Of a stretch of 64,000 nt of DNA, positions 58,553 to 64,000 are shown piece after piece. The stretch lies in the NCBI RefSeq assembly GCF_001278755.1, contig NZ_CP012601.1, positions 806,001-870,000 of the forward strand, written 5' to 3'. The stretch comes from Bacillus sp. FJAT-22090. Its GTDB lineage: Bacteria; Bacillota; Bacilli; Bacillales_A; Planococcaceae. Every line of letters begins with the position of its first letter. Positions within the stretch are counted from its first letter, which is position 1. The notes beneath the pieces are model-generated. The model made no database searches and was not told where the DNA came from. It worked only from the letters and a program-made list of their open reading frames with translations. A program made the position numbers and the translations under genes.

Positions 58553-58981
58553 ATGGAAAGTAAGGATTATATTACTTTTGGTGCCCAAATTGGAGACCCA
58601 AAAGCTGATAAAGCTGTTGGACCCCATCTTATTGAATTAAGAAAATTACTATATAAATTTTGCAATAAAATATACTGTAAAGAAATAGATGAAATTGCAC
58701 CGATTCTCCGTGTAGATGGGGACTTGGCTTATTGGGAATTTGAGGGTTGTGAGAAATTACGACTTAGCAAAAAGTATCGATATATTACAATTGACGTTGG
58801 TATGCCACGTTCAAGGTGGGAAGGAATTAGTGCAAAAGATATTAGAAATTATCTTATTGATAACCTAAAAAAAGCGTTAGAGTTAATGGTTAAAAGATTA
58901 GAAAAAGAAAAATACAATGTAAAAGAAGATGAATTATGGAATGATTTTGCAAAAGTAGAAGGCGAATTCTTATTCAACTAA
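58553..58981 (+). CDS. Possible immunity-type protein
   Basis: 142 residues, ATG after GAAGGTGAACTG. Conserved-looking core YCKEIDEIAPILRVDGDLAY, WEFEGCEKLRLSKKYRYITI, DVGMPRSRWEGISAKDIRNY. The EFEGCEKLRLSKKYRYITID stretch recalls an immunity-protein family of polymorphic toxin systems (Imm44-like), recalled only from pattern. The TAA stop is part of the following A site. No toxin is adjacent. Confidence 0.6.
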   Translation: MESKDYITFGAQIGDPKADKAVGPHLIELRKLLYKFCNKIYCKEIDEIAPILRVDGDLAYWEFEGCEKLRLSKKYRYITIDVGMPRSRWEGISAKDIRNYLIDNLKKALELMVKRLEKEKYNVKEDELWNDFAKVEGEFLFN

Positions 58982-59108
58982 CGGGTGCTTTAGTTAAACA
59001 AGACCATCTTTCCGATGGTCTATTTTTATGTCCAATACATCAAGAAGACTTCGGAGATCCATTGTGAAATGTTGCACTTAAACTAACGAAGCAGTTTAGC
59101 ACAATAAT
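58969..59108 (+). repeat. Cassette repeat, class L
   Basis: CTTATTCAACTAACGGGTGC, hairpin GACCATCTTTCCGATGGTC with T-run, CCAATACATCAAGAAG stretch, box TTGTGAAATGTTGCACTTAA, B site ACTAACGAAGCAGTTTAGCA then CAATAATG. Its left arm overlaps the end of the preceding gene. Confidence 0.92.
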
Positions 59109-59154
59109 GGGGTTTTATGGTAAGGTGGAGAAAAAGATTAAAGGGGTTTGGAAC

Positions 59155-59391
59155 GTGGAAAAAACTTTAGTAAAAACGGCTATATATTCTTTTATTATTT
59201 CTTTTTCGGCATTGTTTGTATTGGTTGATAGAACGGGAACATCAGAGGATGTTAATGAAATGCAATCGGGTTGGGAAATTCCTTATCCAGATTTTCTCTT
59301 TAAGATTTTGGAATACTCTATAACAATTACATTCATTATGGTCATAATTGTATCATTGATTAAATGGTTCAAAAAAAATAAAGGATATTGA
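59155..59391 (+). CDS. Small two-helix membrane protein
   Basis: 78 residues if started at GTG 59,155, which has AAAGGGG eight bases upstream. An in-frame ATG at 59,107 overlaps the B site and would add 16 residues. Helices: TAIYSFIISFSALFVLVD and LEYSITITFIMVIIVSLIKW. The stop TGA lies in the A site of the next repeat (ATATTGAACTAACG). Unknown family. Confidence 0.6.
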   Translation: MEKTLVKTAIYSFIISFSALFVLVDRTGTSEDVNEMQSGWEIPYPDFLFKILEYSITITFIMVIIVSLIKWFKKNKGY

Positions 59392-59523
59392 ACTAACGGG
59401 TGCTTTAGTTAGACAAGACCATCAGTTCGATGGTCTGTTTTTTTCTTCAAAACATCAAGTAGATCTCAGGAATCCATTGTGAGATGGTACACTTAAACTA
59501 ACGGTGCAGGTTAGTTGAATAAG
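59386..59523 (+). repeat. Cassette repeat, class L
   Basis: ATATTGAACTAACGGGTGCT, hairpin GACCATCAGTTCGATGGTC with T-run, CAAAACATCAAGTAGATCTC stretch, box TTGTGAGATGGTACACTTAA, B site ACTAACGGTGCAGGTTAGTT then GAATAAG. Confidence 0.92.
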
Positions 59524-59553
59524 AAAAAAGACAAAAAAGGGGGGGATGTTGAA

Positions 59554-59886
59554 ATGAAGAAGATTTCTTGGATGAAAAGGTTTGTTATCACTCTTTTAAT
59601 TACGTTATTTGCATTGAGCGGTTGTAACCCCTTTAATTCAAACGATATCGAAGGTAGTATTTATAAAATCGGGGAAAATAGCATAAAAATTGAAGTATTC
59701 GGAGATGACCCAGAAGCTGAGTATCCTGCTTATGAAATTTTTATTAATGATGATACAGTGTTTGAAGGAACAAAAGATGGCTTCGGTGAATTAGAAGTGG
59801 GAGACAATGTGGAAGTATGGGTAGAAAATAAAGAAGCTGATGAAAAAATTGCTAAAAAAATCTCTGTTTTTGTAATAAATAGTTAA
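59554..59886 (+). CDS. Lipoprotein, DUF3221-like
   Basis: 110 residues. ATG at 59,554 sits after AAAAAAGGGGGGG; the frame also runs left into the repeat. Lipoprotein signal FVITLLITLFALSGC, Cys at residue 23. The mature part (IEGSIYKIGENSIKIEVFGD, FEGTKDGFGELEVGDNVEVW) is a small OB-like beta barrel as in DUF3221-type lipoproteins of Bacillus. No enzyme activity suggested. Confidence 0.78.
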   Translation: MKKISWMKRFVITLLITLFALSGCNPFNSNDIEGSIYKIGENSIKIEVFGDDPEAEYPAYEIFINDDTVFEGTKDGFGELEVGDNVEVWVENKEADEKIAKKISVFVINS

Positions 59887-59924
59887 GAATAAAGACCAAT
59901 ATATGTCCAGAAGAAATAATACTG

Positions 59925-60008
59925 TATTCAACTAACGAGTGCTTTACTTCAAGATGGAGTAAAGCATTTTTTTCTTATTGAACTAAAGGGGCAGTTTAGT
60001 TTAATAAG
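59925..60008 (+). repeat. Cassette repeat, class S1
   Basis: TATTCAACTAACGAGTGCTT, stem GCTTTACTTC / ATGGAGTAAAGC with long T-run, B site TTGAACTAAAGGGGCAGTTT then AGTTTAATAAG. Confidence 0.9.
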
Positions 60009-60078
60009 AGGTATTTATATACAATTGTCGAAATAGTTATTACATAGGGGCAATTCAATCCACATTTGAGGGGGAGTT

Positions 60079-60477
60079 ATGTTGAGAAAGATATCTATTT
60101 TACTATTTACAATTATTCTATTAATAGCTTGTTCCCATCAAGAAACTATTCGAGCTGATGGTGAAGGAGACTTTTGGGAAGCACATGTAATATACGAAGT
60201 GACCGATTCCGAACTCTATAATAGAGGTGGAATAAAATATACAGGAGATGAGGAACTTCTATATGTCGCTTATTCGTTAGTTACTGACGAAGGCGGACTT
60301 GATGGAGAAAGGGAACCTCAAGAAAATCAAACTGCTATATCCTTTGGTACGGGCGTAGGTAATAATCCTCCAACTATAGATAATGCAATTAAATCGTTAA
60401 ATAATGCTTATATAGAAATTAAATGGCGGACTAATACAGGTGAATATGAGGAAAAAGTTAACTTGAGAGTTAATTAG
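60079..60477 (+). CDS. Lipoprotein of unknown function
   Basis: 132 residues, ATG after GAGGGGGAG. Lipobox RKISILLFTIILLIAC, Cys at residue 18. Mature part: IRADGEGDFWEAHVIYEVTD, GGIKYTGDEELLYVAYSLVT, NNAYIEIKWRTNTGEYEEKV. Beta-rich, with an EGDFWEA element near the lipid anchor like HGKSNNW in the 44,602 lipoprotein. Function unknown. Confidence 0.75.
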   Translation: MLRKISILLFTIILLIACSHQETIRADGEGDFWEAHVIYEVTDSELYNRGGIKYTGDEELLYVAYSLVTDEGGLDGEREPQENQTAISFGTGVGNNPPTIDNAIKSLNNAYIEIKWRTNTGEYEEKVNLRVN

Positions 60478-60510
60478 TTTTTATAACATATATCATTTTA
60501 CATTTCCTTC

Positions 60511-60623
60511 CTTATTCAACTAACGGGTGCTTTAGTGAAACAAGACCATCATTTCGATGGTCTATTTTTATGTACAATGTGAAATGTTACACTTAAACTA
60601 ACGCAGCAGTTTAGTTGAATAAG
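60511..60623 (+). repeat. Cassette repeat, class M
   Basis: CTTATTCAACTAACGGGTGC, hairpin GACCATCATTTCGATGGTC with T-run, ATGTACAATGTGAAATGTTA then CACTTAA, B site ACTAACGCAGCAGTTTAGTT then GAATAAG. Outer arms pair over the full 10 bases. Confidence 0.94.
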
Positions 60624-60640
60624 AGGAATAAACGAAGGTT

Positions 60641-60671
60641 AGTGCAACCGTGCAGGGAGAAGCACTTTTTT
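60641..60671 (+). promoter_or_regulatory. Possible attenuator in front of the second MFS gene
   Basis: AGTGC at 60,641 and GTGC at 60,650 can each pair with GCACT at 60,662, followed by TTTTTT. This is a weak terminator with an alternative stem. A 15-codon frame (GTG at 60,642, start of MQPCREKH) runs through it. Transcription attenuation by a leader is possible but tentative. Confidence 0.4.
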
Positions 60672-60750
60672 GTAGAATTTATTAAATAACAAGCCAGTTT
60701 AGTCAAAAATTATGTTTGAAAGATTGAAAAGACACCATAAGGGGTTGTGT

Positions 60751-61983
60751 ATGATAAGAAACATAAAAAATTGGAAAGACCCAATATTGTTATTGTCTTC
60801 GATTGGAATTTCAAATATCGGCGACTTCATTTACTTAGTTGCGATTAATATTATTGTATTTCAATTTACAGGTTCAGCAACGGCAGTCGCTGGTCTTTGG
60901 ATCATCGGACCATTAACGAATATTGTAACTAAATTTTGGACTGGTAGTTTTATTGATTATCGGAGTAAGAGAAAAGTAATGGTAGTAACGTACTTAATAA
61001 GAGCCATCTTCATCTTCTTGATTCCATTTGCACCAAACATGGCAGTTATTTATGGAAGTTTGGTTGTCCTAAGTGTGGCAAAAGCATTTTTTAATCCATC
61101 TTCAATGACGTATGTTGCTATTCTTGTTCCAAAAGAAAAAAGAAAACGCTTTAACTCGATTCATTCATTTGCGAGTTCTGGAGCATTTATAGTCGGACCC
61201 GCAATTGGTGGATCACTTATATTATTAATATCTGTTGAAGCAACATTATGGCTTAATTCAATATTCTTTTTGATTTCAGCAGTTTTATTATTATTTCTTC
61301 CTGAAAAAGAAAACATTGATAAAGAAACGATTCCGACATTGACTATTGCACAAGTGATTCGAGACTTTTCGGTCGTACGGAAATTCATGCAAAAGAATAA
61401 ATATGTATCTTTTGTGTATCTTGGTTTTATTATGATTATGATTTTTTCTTTTGCCATGGATGCACAGGAAATCGTCTTTACTCAACAAGTAGTAGGTCTT
61501 ACCGAATTTGATTATAGCTTATTGATTAGTATAACTGGAATTGGTTCTGTTGTAGGAGCTTTTTTATTGTCGATATTTTCAAATAAGATTTCACTTAGAT
61601 ATATGATCACTATTGGTTTAATCATGATGACGTTTGGCTATGTCATCTATGCATTTTCATGGTCTTTTACATCGATTGTTGTTGGTTTTGTAATCTTAGG
61701 TTTCTTTAATGTGTTTTTAAATGCAGGAATCATGACCTTCTATCAAAACAACGTTCCTATTGATGTAATGGGAAGGGTTACTAGCATTTATCAGTTAATC
61801 CAAAGTGCTATTCAAGTAATATTTATTTTAGTTTTTGGCGTTGTGGCAGATCTTGTTTCCTTACGATTTACAATCGTCACTTTATCACTTGTCATGTTGC
61901 TTTCATCTTTTATTTTTTCTATTTCAGTATTAAAGCCAAATAAAAAGAGCTTTTATCGAGAAGAAGGTCTAAAAGAAGGGTAA
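60751..61983 (+). CDS. MFS exporter (MFS_3/multidrug type)
   Basis: 410 residues; ATG at 60,751 follows AAGGGG. Twelve helices, with ILLLSSIGISNIGDFIYLVA at the start, DYRSKRKVMVVTYLIRAIFI (motif A loop), AFFNPSSMTYVAILVPKEKR and NSIHSFASSGAFIVGPAIGG, then the C-terminal half NVPIDVMGRVTSIYQLIQSA. It is a separate branch from the 57,100 protein, with limited similarity. Likely drug or metabolite efflux; substrate unknown. Confidence 0.87.
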   Translation: MIRNIKNWKDPILLLSSIGISNIGDFIYLVAINIIVFQFTGSATAVAGLWIIGPLTNIVTKFWTGSFIDYRSKRKVMVVTYLIRAIFIFLIPFAPNMAVIYGSLVVLSVAKAFFNPSSMTYVAILVPKEKRKRFNSIHSFASSGAFIVGPAIGGSLILLISVEATLWLNSIFFLISAVLLLFLPEKENIDKETIPTLTIAQVIRDFSVVRKFMQKNKYVSFVYLGFIMIMIFSFAMDAQEIVFTQQVVGLTEFDYSLLISITGIGSVVGAFLLSIFSNKISLRYMITIGLIMMTFGYVIYAFSWSFTSIVVGFVILGFFNVFLNAGIMTFYQNNVPIDVMGRVTSIYQLIQSAIQVIFILVFGVVADLVSLRFTIVTLSLVMLLSSFIFSISVLKPNKKSFYREEGLKEG

Positions 61984-62370
61984 TGCTTCATCCTTCTTCA
62001 ACTCCCATGAAAATTAAAAAATGCTCAAAATCTATAAAATTGCATAACAAAAGAGACTCAGAAATTACTTTTTTAAAAAAAGGCTGAGCCTTCAGAATGA
62101 TTATATTAAGCTGAAAGTTAAATCAAAGCAACTCCATTCTTGTTAGAATAAAGGCAAGGCTGGTGCAATAACCAGAGTAGGATTAATCTCCCATGAGTGC
62201 TACTCGTATAGAGTGCGACAGTCTGTGATGCACCGTGGTCGTTGGAGTCAGACTAACGGATGGGCTCTATGGCACCATAGTTCATCGACCTTCTTCGCCA
62301 GCCGTATCAATCTATACCCGCTCTGAAACATTTTCATTCTCTGTGGTGCAGCTTTTTTTGGCTGCATGGA
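61984..62370. other. Gene-free stretch with a GC-rich block of unknown origin
   Basis: From about 62,150 to 62,330 the composition becomes clearly more GC-rich (GAGTGCGACAGTCTGTGATG, CTATGGCACCATAG hairpin). It has no protein-like frame of merit and could be a decayed mobile element or structured RNA. Just before the next repeat comes CATTCTCTGTGGTGCAGC and GCATGGATGGCTAACGGG, an extension shared with the copy at 44,449. AAGGCTGAGCCTT near 62,080 may be a terminator of the MFS gene. Confidence 0.4.
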
Positions 62371-62477
62371 TGGCTAACGGGTGCTTTAGTGAAACAAGAC
62401 CATCATTTCGATGGTCTATTTTTATGTACAATGTGAAATGTTACACTTAAACTAACGCTGCAGGTTAATTGAAGAAG
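62371..62477 (+). repeat. Cassette repeat, class M
   Basis: TGGCTAACGGGTGCTTTAGT, hairpin GACCATCATTTCGATGGTC with T-run, ATGTACAATGTGAAATGTTA then CACTTAA, B site ACTAACGCTGCAGGTTAATT then GAAGAAGG. From the hairpin on it is almost identical to the copy at 60,511. Confidence 0.92.
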
Positions 62478-62552
62478 GAAAAAATGTTAGAGTATAGAAT
62501 TCATCTATAGTAACATTCTTACATTTTTGAATTAGTAAAGGGGATGCACTTA

Positions 62553-62993
62553 ATGACGGAGGGTTTTTTCAGAGTTCAAGATGTACTTGAAAATTACAAA
62601 ACAGCAGTTTACGAAAAAGATGTTGAAAAATTCTTATCCATGTATGCTCCCGAAATGCATATTTATGATTGCTGGGGGGACTGGGAGAGCAAGGGAATTC
62701 CTTCATGGAAGAAAAGTATAGTAGAGTGGTTTAATGGATTGAGTGAGGATGGTGTTTTACTTAAAGTTGATTTTAATGACCTAGTAGTTGAAGAAAATTC
62801 ATATCTCGCATTTGTACATTGTGCTGTAACATTTGCCGCTCACCAAGAAGAATCTGGTGAGAAACTTCGTCAAATGACAAATCGGTTCACATATGGTTTA
62901 AAAAAAGTGAATGAATCTTGGGTCATAGCTCATGAACATTCATCATTGCCTATAAATATGGAAACTGGTAAGGGAATTTTTAACTTGAAGTAA
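62553..62993 (+). CDS. NTF2/SnoaL-like protein
   Basis: 146 residues; ATG at 62,553 is nine bases after AAAGGGG (an ATG three codons earlier abuts it). Cone-shaped NTF2 fold pattern: VLENYKTAVYEKDVEKFLSM, YAPEMHIYDCWGDWESKGI, WKKSIVEWFNGLSEDG, then strands AFVHCAVTFAAHQEESGE and RFTYGLKKVNESWVIAHEHS. Typical of SnoaL/DUF4440-like small proteins with binding or isomerase roles. Substrate unknown. Confidence 0.82.
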   Translation: MTEGFFRVQDVLENYKTAVYEKDVEKFLSMYAPEMHIYDCWGDWESKGIPSWKKSIVEWFNGLSEDGVLLKVDFNDLVVEENSYLAFVHCAVTFAAHQEESGEKLRQMTNRFTYGLKKVNESWVIAHEHSSLPINMETGKGIFNLK

Positions 62994-63016
62994 AAAATAA
63001 ACTATTTTGATTGGAG

Positions 63017-63049
63017 ATAAAGGGATTGCTGCTGCAATTCCTTTATTCT
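63017..63049 (+). terminator. Rho-independent terminator
   Basis: ATAAAGGGATTGC / GCAATTCCTTTAT stem with a 3-base loop and a following TCTTATT. Confidence 0.85.
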
Positions 63050-63051
63050 TA

Positions 63052-63187
63052 TTATGCTAACGGGTGCTTTAGTTAAACATGACCATCATTTCGATGGTCT
63101 ATTTTTATGTCCAAAACATCAAGTAAATTTTGGGGATCCATTGTGAAATGTTAGACTTAAACTAACGCAGCAGTTTAGTTGAATAAG
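63052..63187 (+). repeat. Cassette repeat, class L
   Basis: ATGCTAACGGGTGCTTTAGT, hairpin GACCATCATTTCGATGGTC with T-run, CCAAAACATCAAGTAAATTT, box TTGTGAAATGTTAGACTTAA, B site ACTAACGCAGCAGTTTAGTT then GAATAAG. Rightmost copy in the window. Confidence 0.93.
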
Positions 63188-63222
63188 AACCTAGAACAAA
63201 ATTTTGAATGAAGGTGATAATT

Positions 63223-63716
63223 ATGTTTCAATTTCTAAGTAAAGAACTAAATGACCTATACGGAGAGGATAAGAAAAAATTACGAACCAATACTATCCTT
63301 TATGGAAATTTAGGAGAAGGTAGATGGCATACCCAACTTCAACCACCATTATCTATTGAGTCTTCTTATCAGTATACAATGGTTGTTACTTATTTGATTT
63401 ATTAAGAGTAGCAGGAAAAAAACCTGATACATTTAAAGGCTTGAGTATTGAAGAACAAGTAAACTCCCCTTTTCACTTGGAATATATGCAATACTCATAC
63501 TTAAGAAAGCGTACACCGAAGACTCATTTTATCTTTGCTGATTCCATTGTAAAAAACACTTATTATGTTATTGATATGGATGAAAGAATATTAGAAGTGG
63601 ATTTTAGAACAAAGAAAATTATACAAACTTATGAAGACCTTAAAACTTTCCTTTTTGAAATAATACTAGAAGGTAATAAGAATATGAAAAATGGAATATT
63701 TTTTGAATTTGAGTAG
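63223..63716 (+). pseudogene. Protein of unknown function with a frameshift
   Basis: ATG at 63,223 after GAAGGTGATAATT: MFQFLSKELNDLYGEDKKKL, HTQLQPPLSIESSYQY, then the frame goes wrong near 63,378. The other frame carries on with GCYLFDLLRVAGKKPDTFKG, LSIEEQVNSPFHLEYMQYSY and ends at 63,716 after DMDERILEVDFRTKKIIQTY. The whole would be ~164 residues. The style is that of small immunity or antitoxin-like proteins, but no family is recognised. Confidence 0.6.
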
Positions 63717-63780
63717 AAGTTTGTGGTTTTTCTTTATTCAACGACTTAAATAACTGTTTATCTAATAGGAGGTAAAAACT

Positions 63781-64000
63781 TGCTAGATAAATTCAAAAAG
63801 TTTTTTAAGAAAGAGAAGCAAGAAGAAATTGACGACAAGTATGTTTTTGTTCCAGAGAGTGAGATAAACGAAAAGTTAAAAAGAAACATAGTTGAACTAG
63901 AAAGATTAGGAGAAGAATGGAGTAAGGTTCTTCAAAGAAAATTTGGAAATACATTTGAAAGCCAAGGAAAACAAAACCTAAGAATTTGGGTGTGCAGGGA
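63781..64000 (+). CDS. Partial gene running off the right edge
   Basis: TTG start six bases after AGGAGGT. Reads LDKFKKFFKKEKQEEIDDKY, VFVPESEINEKLKRNIVELE, RLGEEWSKVLQRKFGNTFES with no stop before the edge. No repeat separates it from the preceding broken gene (64 bases apart), so the two may form a two-gene cassette. Basic, helical N-terminus; family not recognised. Confidence 0.6.

Noticed and set aside
62150-62330. T-box riboswitch or rRNA/tRNA fragment in the GC-rich block.
   Set aside because: No T-box signature (the conserved GGGTGG-type element) and no tRNA-like cloverleaf could be drawn.
62235-62450. A 71-codon frame across the GC-rich block and the repeat.
   Set aside because: No ribosome site, atypical codons, and it runs through a cassette repeat; treated as non-coding.
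29628-63187. The regularly spaced repeats as a CRISPR array.
   Set aside because: The intervals are 0.1-2 kb and hold genes, the units are 80-140 bp with two palindromes, and no cas gene is present.
29628-63187. The repeats as ordinary MITE, BOX/RUP or bcr-type insertions.
   Set aside because: Not excluded, but no target-site duplications were seen, every copy lies between genes in the same orientation, and gene-plus-repeat duplication favours a cassette model.

Overview
This is an AT-rich window from a low-GC Gram-positive chromosome. AGGAGG-type ribosome sites, frequent TTG/GTG starts, lipobox lipoproteins, ECF sigma/anti-sigma pairs with DUF4179 or DUF4030 partners, RsbR-like PAS-STAS, PaiB, MocR and YitT-family proteins all point to Bacillaceae or the related Planococcaceae. 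The species cannot be named from the sequence. No tRNA, rRNA, CRISPR array or intact transposase was seen.

Left part, about 1-28,980: mostly single, self-contained genes on the + strand, each with its own ribosome site. They include GNAT acetyltransferases, Nudix hydrolases, P-loop kinases, aminoglycoside-phosphotransferase-like and beta-lactamase-fold proteins, VOC and cupin proteins, a BASS transporter, a LysE exporter beside a divergent MocR regulator, maltose acetyltransferase, TrmO and an ECF sigma with its DUF4179 anti-sigma. A Clp-N/GNAT fusion at 8,223-9,080 is unusual. Several genes are broken by one frameshift or one in-frame stop. Faint traces of the repeat described next occur at about 2,895, 13,328 and 28,985.

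Right part, about 29,600 to the right edge: a cassette array. One small gene, rarely two, alternates with a copy of a structured repeat; there are close to 40 full, partial or degenerate copies. Each full copy has two palindromic sites. Site A has arms TTCAACTAA and TTAGTTGAA around the core CGGGTGCT. Site B has arms TTGAACTAA and TTAGTTGAA around the core CGCAGCAGG. Between them lies a hairpin, often terminator-like, that comes in at least four interchangeable classes. The outer arms (CTTATTCAACTAAC and its complement) also pair, so the whole unit is one imperfect palindrome. This is the geometry of an integron attC site (R''-L''-variable-L'-R'). The genes are nearly all co-oriented, unrelated in function and often without known function: small lipoproteins, small membrane proteins, DUF4177, DUF4272, DUF4304, DUF1569, DUF3139, HIT, Nudix, GNAT, APH, two MFS exporters, a PadR with a HAAS-VanZ protein, and a sigma/anti-sigma pair. 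Whole cassettes are duplicated (HIT proteins at 36,140 and 46,886), truncated gene remnants are fused directly to repeat arms (50,761 and 55,728), and some repeats have lost their centre. No integron integrase is present in the window, but a 43-residue C-terminal remnant of a tyrosine recombinase lies on the minus strand inside the array (47,767-47,898).

The cargo (detoxification, efflux, surface lipoproteins, possible immunity proteins) looks like accessory functions acquired one at a time. The best reading is an integron-like, repeat-mediated gene-capture system in a Bacillales chromosome. The recombinase that acts on it, and whether it is still active, cannot be decided from this window.
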